Below are positions 34,970 to 46,289 of a stretch of 64,000 nucleotides of DNA, in pieces. The stretch lies in contig NC_052619.1 in NCBI RefSeq assembly GCF_016545825.1, positions 46,066,127-46,130,126 of the forward strand, in the 5' to 3' direction. How positions within the stretch are numbered: position 1 is the first letter of the stretch; the number at the start of each line of letters is the position of its first letter. The translations under genes and the position numbers were made by a program. The DNA comes from Eucalyptus grandis (taxonomy: Eukaryota; Streptophyta; Magnoliopsida; Myrtales; Myrtaceae). The notes under the pieces were generated by a model. It did no database searches. It was not told the DNA's origin and saw nothing but the letters and a program-made list of their open reading frames with translations.

Positions 34970-37900
34970 ATGGCCTTGGAGCTCATTCCCATTGGCACAA
35001 TCTTGGCTGTGCTGACTAATCAGGTCATCAAAACAGCTCAAGCTGCAAAAGACATTCTCGTCGAGAAAGATAGTTTCAGAGTCCTGTCGAAACACCTGTT
35101 TGACATAGAACCTGTTCTGAAGGAATTGCAGCTCCAAGAGTTAAACGACTCACAAGCTGCTCGGCTAGCACTGGAATCCCTTGAAACCGATGTTAAGAAG
35201 GCTAATAGCTTGATTGAGAAGTACAAGAACCGATCCCGGTTTTACTTGTTGGTCAGGTGCAGATACATAGTGAAGGAGGTAGAACAAGTAACAAGGGACA
35301 TAGGAAGGTCCTTGGCTGCCCTATCTCTTGCAAACACTGAAGTCTTGACTAACATTTCAGATCAAGTAAATAGGCTGCAGAATGAGATGCAGAGAGTGGA
35401 ACTTGAAACTTCGCATTCTCAGCTCCAAATAATCAACAAGTTGAACCAGGGCATTAAGGACCAAAAACGGGATCAGGGCTTTGCGAATGACATGCTTGAA
35501 GAAATAGCACGCGCAGTTGGTGTAAATGTTGAGCCATCTGCGATAAATGAGGAATTGGAAAGTTTCAGGAAGGAAAAGGAAGAAGCCGCACACCGAAAGG
35601 AAAAGGCTGAGGAATATTTCTTGCAACAGGTTATTGCACTGCTCTCTCGGGCAGATGCTGCAATCAATTACGAAGAATTAAAAACCCGGTATTTCCAAAG
35701 ATTCCAGGTCATTGTGGGTTATAATGAAAACGAAAAACAAATCCCTCCACTGAATGCCTTTGTTTGTCCTATAAATCAGACAATAATGGTTGATCCTGTG
35801 AGCCTTTGCACTGGTACCACTGCTGAGAGAGCGGCCATCAAGGCTTGGCTTGACTGTGGTGAGAGAACTGATCCCGTAAGGGAGAGGTTCTTCAGGACAC
35901 TTCTCTGAGGTCAAACCTTCCGCTGAGACAGTCAATAGAAGAATGGAGAGAGCTTAATTACTGTCTAAGAATCAGATGCTGCAAAAGTAACATGTCATCT
36001 GGTTCTGATGAGTTGGTGAAAGAGGCTCTCTGCCAAATTCAAGAACTTGTGAGAGAAGATTCGGTTAACAAGGATTGGATCTTCATAGGAGGACTGACCG
36101 ACATCATTGTCTCTATTCTAGGGAACTCACACAACAAAGATGTGAAGAGGAAAATACTAATTACCTTAAAGGAGGTAGTGGAAGGGCATGCAAAAAGTAA
36201 GGTAAGTGACAATTACTTTTGTTAATGGGGATACTGTTACATAGTAAGGTAAGTGACAATTACTTCTGTTAATGGGGATACGGTTACATAGTCTTTGAAA
36301 GGAAGTAATTGACGTCTGAAAGTTGGTTTTTTTTTTTTTGAATAATTGGCTTTCTTGATTGTTTAATTGATGTTGAGGATTTACCACACTCAAAATTTAC
36401 GAGTAGAGTATCAGCATTCTCTTAGTCAGATGCCTAAGTTGGTCAGAACTCTGGTCACAATCTCTAGAAGCCATCTCATGGTTTGGATGCACCTGATTTT
36501 CCAGGAACAACTGGTTGAGTCCAAAGGTTGGGATTACATCATTCCTTGTTTGGGGCGTGATCCAAGCATCTCAAAGGCAGCTATTGCATTGTTGTTTGAG
36601 CTATTGCAAGATAGATCTGGTTGGAATGTGTCTGCATGCGAGAAGCTGTCTCAGCAGTGCAGTGCTATTCTTTTCCTTGTAACGCTTTTGAGAGGGCCAG
36701 AGACAGAATCAGCAGAGTATGCCAAGAAGATCTTGGATAAGTTGCTCGATGCGGATGAGGAGAACATAACTTGTGCTGCTAGGTCAGGCTGGTACAACCC
36801 GCTTGTTGATCGCATAGTTCAAGGTTGAAGCTCTTTATCCACCATCTTCCAATGCTGTTGATGCTTGTGGCGTATGCACTAAATTCCTAGTTTTGAATGC
36901 CATTTTACTGCATGTGGCTAGATCTTTGGATGCTTCAGAATTGCTGACTGCTTTTGAACCTTATAACTCCTGGCACCCTATCTATCAGGGAAAAAAGAAA
37001 CTCCACGAAGCTGATCATCCAAGTAAATCAACCCTATACCAGATAGTAGATTACAAACACCTGATAAAAGGAAAGATTACATGGTATATAAAGGTAAAAA
37101 TTGCGCTTTAGAGTGGATTAGTTAGACAAAAAATAAAGTGTACGACCATAATGCCATTTCCTTGTATCTCAAGGTACAGGCCACCATAAAGACATTAGAC
37201 TATATAAGAAGAGAACATTATATTCTATGTAAACAACAGCTAGTTGGAGTGAATTAAGCACGTATTAATTTGTAATGCCATCATGATAGGCCTTTCTAAC
37301 TTCTTTTATGCTCTTTTTTCTGTGATGAGTGATGGCACATGTTTTATAATTGGCTTTTCTTGTTTGTTGGTTACCTGGAACATTGCCAGGTCCACAGTCA
37401 TTGAGAATGTCGATGGTGAGATCTCTGGTCAATATGGAATTGATTGAAGCAAATGTGGAGATAATTGGTAAGATGGGGTAACACCACCGTTGCTTGAGAT
37501 GTTATCTGGCACAGCTGAATCAAAGGAGCTGTCTCTCCGTGCGTTGGTCAAGCTATCAAGCTGCGGAGCCAACAAAGAACTTCTAGCTGCTTCTGATGGG
37601 GTGTCTCACATTATGAAACTAATGTTCATGTCCCACGAGCGTCCAGCTATAATAATCAAATGCTGTGAACTCCTTGAGAAACTTACTTCTGACGGAGATG
37701 GGATCAAATTCCTCGTTGATGGAAGAGGCACCCAACTTGAGTTAGAACCGATTATAACCAGTATGTTAGATTTTCAACAGAGTGCCAGCTCATCCCATGT
37801 GCGGAGACCGGCTTTACGTGTGATTCTAGCTATTTGCAACTCTGAACCCGAACTGGTCAAGAAGGCAGTTTTGGCTGCAAATGGAATATCCATAGTCCTT

Positions 37901-38878
37901 CCACTCATTGACGACTCAGCCTCCGAAATCCGTGAAGTTGCAATAAATCTTCTCTTCCTCTTTTCACAGCATGAACCGCAAGGAGTTGTCGAGTACCTTC
38001 TTAAGCCGAGGAGATTGGAGGCCTTGGTGGGGTTTCTTGAGAATGAAGATAAGAGTGATGTGCAGATGGCAGCAGCTGGCTTACTGGCCAATCTTCCAAA
38101 ATCAGAAGTATCGCTTACTACGAGGTTAATTGAGTTGGATGGAGTTGAAGCGATTATGAAAGTATTGAGATCAGGAACCATGGAAGCAAAAGAGAATGCC
38201 CTTAGTGCACTCTTCAGGTTCACAGACCCCACAAATGTGGAGTCACAGCGTATTGTGGTTGAGCAAGGAGTTTATCCTCTACTAGTAAACTTTCTCCGGG
38301 TCAGTTCTGTGACGGCCAAGGCAAGAGCAGCAGCTCTCATTGGAAATCTATCATCGAGCACTCCAAGGCTCGTTATGTCCACTAAACCTAGCTTTTGCTG
38401 GTGTTTCAGTGCACATGTGCCTCGATGCCCGGCCCATGGCAGCAAATGTAGTGTTGCATCCACGTTCTGTCTCCTGGAGGCCAATGCTTTGCCTGAATTA
38501 GTCAATCTCTTGCAGATACAGGTTCACGCAACAGCATATGAAGCAATTCAGGCACTTTCCACGCTGGTGAGGGAAGGATCTCCCAACAGAGGCGCAAACG
38601 TTCTGCATGAAGCCAATGCAATCAAGCCCATCTTGGAGATCTTGACGTGGGGAATGGATTCACTCAAGGAAGAGGCTTTGGGATTCTTGGAGAAGATTTT
38701 CCAGTCAAAGGATATAATGGAACGCTATGGATCAACGGCTAAATTGCTTCTCGTTCGCATGGCTGGCCGGAACATTCGCGATGAAAGTCATATCGGGAGG
38801 AGGGCCGCCCATGTTTTGTCGCTTTTGGAACGATATTCAAAATCATCAACATCTATCATTCCGGGAATATATGGATAG
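34970..38878 (+). CDS. U-box E3 ubiquitin ligase with ARM repeats (PUB43-like)
   Basis: There are three coding exons (34970-36201, 36505-36823, 37390-38878). The start at 34970 has a good context (AACCATGGC). The N-terminal 260 or so residues are a helical region (MALELIPIGTILAVL onward) with a coiled-coil-like stretch. The U-box begins near residue 263 (AFVCPINQTIMVDPVSLCTG). ARM repeats follow to the end. Introns are phase 0 (AAG, GTAAGT) and phase 1 (CAAG, GTTGAA). Two one-base losses break the frame: near 35877 just after ERTDPV in the U-box, and near 37478 in a GGGG run. Allowing for these the protein would be about 1013 residues, the usual size for this class of plant U-box protein. The family passes ubiquitin from E2 to substrates, with ARM repeats for partner binding. 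Both breaks look like consensus errors. Confidence 0.88.
36196..36289 (+). repeat. 47-bp tandem duplication copying a splice donor
   Basis: Two units (36196-36242 and 36243-36289) differ at only two positions. Each contains AGTAAGGTAAGTGAC, so the intron begins with two equal 5' splice sites, at 36202 and 36249. Only the first keeps the U-box reading frame. Confidence 0.93.
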
Positions 38879-41731
38879 TCATCATTTTAAGGTCTGGAAA
38901 AACTCTGCTGCAATTTGTGGTGATTTATCCATGTATCAGCAAAGATTTTCCATGTCCCTAGTGCTCAAGGTACACAGATGGTCCCTTTAACTTGTCTATA
39001 ATTATGCAAATGATGAAATTTTTTATTTAAGTGATGATTTAGCATATCAGATTATTATCAATGTGACATGTTGTAAAGTACTTTACTCTTTTTAACACAG
39101 GATTACTGCGCCTTCCACTTAGCAAACATAGTGACCACTGAAATTTTTTCCCAATATATAAGGGAAGCCTGCCGCCTTTGGAATCGTACAATCACTGTGA
39201 AGTTCAATATCCCAATTTCTTTACATCATTAGTGGAACCAGAACTTCTCTTTTTCAATATCAGTCTCATTAGCAAGTGTTCTTCCGTAGGGAATGTTCCT
39301 TAAACACTATTGCATCACGAGCTTCTATTAGTAGATGCATTCATGCAAATGATGTTGCCAATGCGATTGTTTCCACAACAGCCTGCACACGTTTTATTTA
39401 AAATATTTCACAACCATACTTCAATTGTTACTTCTAGGTTAGCTTGTTCATTTGGACAAGGGACAGTAGGGCTAAACCTTCTAGCAAACATTGGTGAGCA
39501 TTTGCCGACCTGCAAACGAGATAGATGCATGTGTCATGGGCCGACAGTTTCCTTGGCCGCGGAAGGGCCCGTGTGGCGCTTGATGAGTGGAATTCACCAA
39601 GCCAGTCTTTCTTCTATAGCTGTTCCATGAACAATACGGTGAATGATTATTCATACGAGATCCTACCACGCTCAGCTTCGTTCGGGCATCTAGTTCATCA
39701 AGTGAGACATCAAATCTCTTTAGGCATAATAATTGGTTTCAGCCTGTCATGGCCTCGTCAGGAGAGCGGTATTAGCTCCCGACCAGTTTGTGCACGGGAG
39801 GTCAACCCCGCCTTCAGAGCTCCTAAGTAATATAATATTTCTATTCTAGAACTCCTGACACCAACTGTCCTGACGCCACTCCCACGGACCAATTGTGTTC
39901 GTCTCTTCTGCCTTCTCATTCTTCACTCGATAACTCCAAACACCACTCACAAGTGTCACGAGTATGGGAGGATTCACGGACCGTGACACACGCATCAAAC
40001 CATCTAATTTTGAGAAAATACTAGCCATGCGAAGTCCTATTCGAATCAAGCCTTTGTCATTGATTTGAGAGTTCTCTGCTCGGCGGACCAGTATTCTTAT
40101 TCTTACCAGTAACGCAAGTTGATCAGTAGCTCCGTCAAACTTTGCTGTCATTTTGTTCGAGTTTTCTGTGTACTTTTACTTGGCGTCTCTGTGGTGGTGG
40201 TGGGATGTCATTCAAACGCCGTCGCCAAATCTTTGACAAGCAGGGACGTTATGCTCGAGCGTCCTGCAATACATGTCCCTACGTGCATTTCTTGTTGCAG
40301 TGATTGTTGAGGGCATTGGCCCATGTTCTGCATTAGTTACAGGTTCACGTTCTTGGACTGTCTCAAGCGATCGGACTTGAATGTGTTCACGAAGATGCAT
40401 CTACCACCTGGAAGGCAGTGCTTTAAAGTGACAACTTCTAAAAGCGTAATAACCGGTCATTAGCCTGTCAAAACGACATGGAAGAAAAGAGAGCATGACA
40501 TGGCCGCGTTTCAGTGAGGAACATGCAAGAACGAACGCTGCATAATAAATTAATATAAAAGATAGATTACTATAGATTATTTTTTGTTGTCGAGTAGCAA
40601 GAGTTTTTTTTTTTTCTTAAATAACTCTAGTTAATGAAGTTTCTTTTACTTTACTTTACGAAAGTTCATCATTTCATAAAAGCTCAGGCAAAATTAATTA
40701 TCGCATTGGTGTTTTAATTAAAATAAAACCTTAATTTCATCAAAGGTTATAAGTTCTAGAAATGTCTCTTATTTGACCATTAATTATGAAAAGGACATAA
40801 CTAGCATAACAGTATCATCACGGCCCACATCCTTGTGAAAATATGTGGTGCCAACTGCACCGTCGCTCTTCCTTATGAATTTCCTTATGAAAAATAGGCA
40901 AGCATATTTTAATAAACTTAAAAGGAGAGAAAAAAACAAAGTTATAAAAATAGTCTAAGAGAAGCCTAAACCAGATATCATAGCCCTTCAACGTGCAATT
41001 CAAGGCCTGGTCCAATCAGTCCCCGATATTAATTGGCCTTTGGCCCTATCATAATGAGCCGTGAGGGGCCACGCGCCAATCGTCCGGCTTGCCCCTCGGC
41101 CCTCCCTATCTCCGCCTCTGTGGATCGTCATTATTATTATTTTTTCCTTTATAATAATTTAAGGGTACGAGCGCAAAGGATCGACCACTTGGAAATCTAC
41201 ATAACACCCAACAAATTTCACGAATCAGTTAAGCCCCGACTCAAATAGACAGCCCCAATTCAGAGCATTTTACATGTAGATGGCGAGATTTATATATGCA
41301 AAGTCTTGAGTATGAAAGTCCCCTAATGCCTTCAAGAAACGAGCCAGCCTTGAGAGTTTATTATAGAACTGTTTCGAAACTTTTGAGCTGTTCTCCCTCG
41401 CAGTTAAAGCGTCCAATACAAGCTGAAATCAATTCTCCGTTCAGCTTACAGCTTTCAAAATCGTCCAGCTGTGATATTTCACAGCACATGGATGGCTTTT
41501 TTTTTTTTTTTTTTTTTTATCCCCCCAGCTAAGCATCTCTCATACGGAGTTTCACAATTGTGATGTGATGTGTTCCGTTCCCTTCAGCCTAGAAAAGTAT
41601 ATCTAAACAGATAATGATACGGTTTGTACAACTGATTGAAATACACAAATTGTACGAAAACTCGGGTCTTTTACACTATCCTCAAAACATATGGTATCAA
41701 CTCATCCTATAGGCACACAATTGAAAGATCA
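38879..41731. other. 3' flank of the U-box gene and intergenic DNA
   Basis: No further gene is supported. Open frames around 39310-40400 overlap on both strands and show no domain. A T24 run sits at about 41495-41518. Confidence 0.5.
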
Positions 41732-43340
41732 ATCATGGTTGAAATCTCGAACTTTTTGGTAGGATACAATGTTATTGTTGTCAAAATTTATTGCACATAA
41801 TGAATGAATCTTGACGACACTTATCTTGAGGAATATTATAATTCTTTTGCTCTTGAAATACATTGATTTGATATGATAGAATAGGTGTCGATGACGATGA
41901 ATAGTTTAACTTTTCTCCCAACTAGTAGGGTCGACTCAAATGCGAGGGACTTTGGGGCTGGTAAGGGCATTGCAACCCTCGCCAGCCCTATGTTTAAAAA
42001 AAGTAAAAATCATGATTGAAATCTTGAACCTTTTGGTAGGATACAGTGTTACTGTTGTCAAAATTTATTGCACATAATGAATGAATCTTGACGACACTTA
42101 TCTTGAGGAATATTATAATTCTTTTTGCTCTTGAAATACATTGATTTGATATGATAGAATAGGTGTCGATGACGATGAATAGTTTAACTTTTCTCCCAAC
42201 TAGTAGGGTCGACTCAAATGCGAGGGACTTTGGGGCTGGTAAGGGCATTGCAACCCTCGCCAGCCCTATGTTTAAAAAAAGTAAAAATCATGATTGAAAT
42301 CTCGAACCTTTTGGTAGGATACAGTGTTACTGTTGTCAAAATTTATTGCACATAATGAATGAATCTTGACGACACTTATCTTGAGGAATATTATAATTCT
42401 TTTGCTCTTGAAATACATTGATTTGATATGATAGAATAGGTGTCGATGACGATGAATAGTTTAACTTTTCTCCCAACTAGTAGGGTCGACTCAAATGCGA
42501 GGGACTTTGGGGCTGGTAAGGGCATTGCAACCCTCGCCAGCCCTATGTTTAAAAAAAAAAAAAAGTAAAAATCATGATTGAAATCTCGAACCTTTTGGTA
42601 GGATACGGTTACCGTTGTCAAAATTTACTGCACATAATGAATGAATCTTGACGACACTTATCTTGAGGAATATTATAATTCTTTTGCTCTTGAAATACAT
42701 TGATTTGATGTGATAGAATAGGTGTCGATGACGATGAATAGTTTAACTTTTCTCCCAACTAGTAGGGTCGACTCAAATGCGAGGGACCTTGGGGCTGGTA
42801 AGGGCATTGCAACCTCGCCAGCCCTATGTTTAAAAAAGTAAAAATCATGATTGAAATCTCGAACTTTTTGGTAGGACACAATGTTATTGTCGTCAAAATT
42901 TATTGCACATAATGAATGAATCTTGATGGTACTTATCTTGAGGAATATTATAATTCTTTTGCTCTTGAAATGTATTGATTTGATATGATAGAATAGGTGT
43001 CGATGACGATGAATAGTTTAACTTTTCTCCCAACTAGTAGGGTCGACTCAAATGTGAGGGACCTTGGGGTTGGTAAGGGCATTGCAACCCTCGCCAGCCC
43101 TATGTTTAAAAAAAGTAAAAATCATGATTGAAATCTCGAACTTTTTGGTAGGACACAATGTTATTGTCGTCAAAATTTATTGCACATAATGAATGAATCT
43201 TGATGGTACTTATCTTGAGGAATATCATAATCCTTTTGTTCTTGAAATGTATTGATTTGATATGATAGAATGGGTGTCGATGACGATGAATAGTTTGATT
43301 TTTCTCCCAACTAGTAGGGTCGACTCAAATGCGAGGGGCC
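41732..43340. repeat. Satellite-like tandem array, about 277-bp unit, 5.8 copies
   Basis: Units start at 41732, 42009, 42287, 42571, 42844 and 43121 (lengths 277, 278, 284, 273, 277 and a partial 220). Neighbouring units differ by only a few bases, and poly-A length explains most size change. Units 5 and 6 share private changes (TTGATGGT in place of TTGACGAC, AATGTATTG), showing stepwise amplification. Each full unit ends in TGGGGCTGGTAAGGGCATTG and following text, which recurs inverted at 44013-44066 inside the adjacent Mutator-like element. Each unit is partly open on the minus strand, but with no sign of coding. Confidence 0.97.
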
Positions 43341-43755
43341 CAATTATTAAGCCTTTGCTCTTCATTTTCTTACCAATTTTTCTAATTGCTCTTTCTTGCA
43401 ATTGATATGCATATGAGTTGACTAATTGACCTTTGCGCTCATTCTGTAAGTAACATGCGGGAGGTGCCCACATCCAATGACCGCAAGAAACTACGAGGAA
43501 TCTGTACTATAATCTCAAGAAATTTCGCCCTAATTTGCTGTTGGGTGCACTCAAAGCAAATGAAGGAAAAGGTCGTCCTCAGCAGTTGTTGGGATCCTCC
43601 TTTTCTTCTGTATACCTTCATTGTGTTTCTTCATGGAGAATTTGTTTATACATGAATTAACACGACAATAACGAGTCCCCATGATGGCGATTGCTTCGAA
43701 GTTTTGCATTTCTAAGGTAGAGAAGGGTCGTTGAGAAAATATTTGGATTTGACCC
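43341..43755. other. Unrecognised coding-like fragment between array and transposon
   Basis: The minus strand has two short open stretches with protein-like composition (around 43620-43440 and 43473-43345, the latter including LQNERKGQLVNSYAYQLQ). No family is recognised and no start or splice structure is evident. It may be a captured or broken gene piece. Confidence 0.3.
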
Positions 43756-43764
43756 AATAATGGG

Positions 43765-44569
43765 GAGAATTACCAAAAAAGTCGTAAACTTATTACATTT
43801 GTGCTGATTTAATTTAAAATGTGTCAATTGAATATTATTAAATCTTATCCTATTTTGTTAATTAAGTTCACTTAACTAATTTTGGCTAGAAATCACCGAG
43901 GTGAATGCTGGCCATCGTATGTGATATGGCCAACATTGATGTAAATATTTTTTTTAAAAATAATATATTCATATTTTATGAATTTTTTCTTTTTTCTTTT
44001 CTTTATTTAGTTTTTTTTTTTTAAACATAGGGCTGGCGAGGGTTGCAATGCCCTTGCTAGCCCCAAGTGAGGATGTTGATGGTCCTCACTTTAGCCGAAT
44101 AGGGCATCGTGGCCCTTGCCTAGGTCAACACCCTTGCTATTGTAGAAGAGGGCCCTTGCTCGAGGCTTGCGAGGGCTTGACGCCCTTGCCTATGGCTAGC
44201 AAGAGTGCTAGCAACCTATGTTGGCCTAAGTTTGTTTGTTTGTTTGTTTGTTTTTTTTTTTGTTTTTTTTTTTTTTTAAGAGAGAGTAAAGAAAAGAAAA
44301 AAAGGAAATTCACCAAAAAAAAAGGAAAAAAATTTAAAAAAAATTAAAATTATAAATATTTATATATTATTAAATAATATCAAAGTCAACTTTGATTGTG
44401 CCGTGTAGGATGGTTGATATCCACATTAGCGATTTCTAACCAAAATTAGCCGATAAATTCAATTGGTAAAACGAAAAAAATGTTTAGAGCTTAATTGGCA
44501 TAATGAAAAAGTTTAATACTGAATTGGCATAAGTGAATTATGTCTAGGACTTTTGGTAATTTTCCCAAC
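43765..44569. mobile_element. Nonautonomous Mutator-like element with 9-bp target duplication
   Basis: This 805-bp element is flanked by AATAATGGG at 43756-43764 and 44570-44578. Long terminal inverted repeats start GAGAATTACCAAAAAAGTC (left) and, complemented, GGGAAAATTACCAAAAGTCC (right), and extend imperfectly for over 100 bases. The centre (about 44026-44225) is GC-richer, with repeated GCCCTTGC/GGCTAGC words, flanked by T- and A-rich runs. There is no transposase frame. Confidence 0.87.
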
Positions 44570-44578
44570 AATAATGGG

Positions 44579-45506
44579 TTGATCAACCCAAACGTGAAGT
44601 GTCGATCTTGAAAATGTTGAACACTAATGGCTAGTTAAAGAGGCAAATTACCAATTTAGTCCCAACTTTATTGATGAATGTCAATTCAATCTTAAACTTT
44701 TTAATTATGCCAATATAATTCTAAATTAGGGCTTTTTAGCTTAGGACTAGTTGGGGGTAGACTTGTAAATCACCAGACCCATGATCAAGTCTACCGATTG
44801 ATCAAAGGCATAGTTGGAGGAAAATATGGCGCCTTGAGGAAATATTATCTAGACTTAATTGCGTCAATTCAATTAATCACTTATTAAATGAAACCTACAC
44901 CGAGATCACTAGGAAGTCAATGCCCCGCCGAGGTAACCATGGTTTCTAATTTATTAATCGTCTTGCTTGTGATTAGTGTTTGTTTCCTACAGGATTAAGA
45001 GACTGACAAGGTTCAAGAGATTTTAGCGTAAATTCAAATTTCAAGGGACTATTTAGGTAAATCTTTTTCAGCCAGGATATCTTAACTCATCAACTCAACC
45101 AAATCCTCACGGAAGCATGCAAATTGTTGTGTCCACTAACATCGCGTAAGGATCCACCTATAAGAGAGGTGGATGTTGCCCAAAAGTTATTCGGAGTGGG
45201 GAAAGCAAAACAAAGAACCTCATAGAAGCTTGAGTGTGAAGAAAAGAAAAAGGGTTCCTACGACCAAGCTGATAACATTACTCTAAAGAGGCAATCACAT
45301 GATCAAATTGAGTGTTTACCAAGTTATCTCACGATCAGAGAGTTTATCACTGGATTTCTTGGAGCGGTGCACCGGACAGGAGTAAAAAAAGGTCGGGAGA
45401 TAACGTGGGAGCTTCTGTTTCTTGCCTACCCAACAAATGATCGTATGGAATGCGTCCGCAAATATAGATGTCCACACACGAATCTTCGTATCCCAAGTGG
45501 GAAACG
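44579..45506. other. Unique DNA left of duplication copy 2
   Basis: No gene is seen. This sequence adjoins the second duplicate without a break. If the duplication is an assembly overlap, a near-identical version of it should lie just left of the window. Confidence 0.5.
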
Positions 45507-45889
45507 GGTCGTGTAGGTGGGAAGATGGGGGTGGTTCGTTGAATGAATTCTTGAAAATGTGTCGCTGAAATGAACACGCAGGTCACGGTCACGTCAGGGA
45601 TTACGAATTCGCTTTAGAGTTTTTTCTCTTTTGTTTTTCCAGCGGAGTTAATAGGAAGAGATGACTTCGCCTGTGTGGTCAAAGAACGCAAATACCTGTT
45701 AATGGCCATTGGCCCATCGCACCTGTCCCTCACCGACAACGTTGCCCCACCTTCTCATTTCTCTCCTTAAAGTAGGCGCTAACACGAAAAGAATTACTTT
45801 CTCGTGTTGGAAAACCTTAAGGAAAATGCAGGAAGCAAGGCCCGAATTAGAAACTCAACTAGCCCCATCGGTCAGTGAGTTATCATTAC

Positions 45890-46289
45890 GGATGTAATCG
45901 AGTCGACACGATTTAATACTCGCACTCAGTACTTGACTTGAGCTTAATTTCTCAAGCTCGAACTCTACTTGAGTAAGCTTTCAATAAGTTCAACCTCGAC
46001 TCAACTTAACTTGATTGATCAATAAGTATTAATCAAAACTCGAGTAAGATTCAAACTCCAGCTCAATTTTTGAAAATGCATTGTTCTAATGATTTTTTTT
46101 TTTTTCTATTAATCCATATTTATAAACATATACAAATATATAGATAAATAGTTACTTGATTAGACTCACGAGCTAATGTTTGAGTGAGTACTCAAACTCA
46201 AGTCAGACTTGAAAAGGATTGAGCAAGTTTGAGTCATCCGTAAGTTGAACTCAAGTAGCTCCGGAGTAGTTCGACTCACTTACACTCCT
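45890..46289. mobile_element. hAT-like MITE (copy 2)
   Basis: Counterpart of 386-781, with the same imperfect terminal inverted repeats and ACTCAAG-rich body, differing by a longer T run near 46090-46104 and a few substitutions. Confidence 0.5.

Noticed and set aside
39310..40400. Overlapping open frames on both strands downstream of the U-box gene
   Set aside because: No domain, both strands open together, no splice signals with a consistent frame.
41732..43340. Tandem array considered as a CRISPR or coding repeat protein
   Set aside because: The unit of about 277 bp has no spacers, and this is eukaryotic DNA; minus-strand frames are interrupted in every unit.
44048..44347. 99-codon plus-strand frame
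   Set aside because: It lies wholly inside the Mutator-like element, across its GC-rich centre and T/A runs, and has no transposase features.
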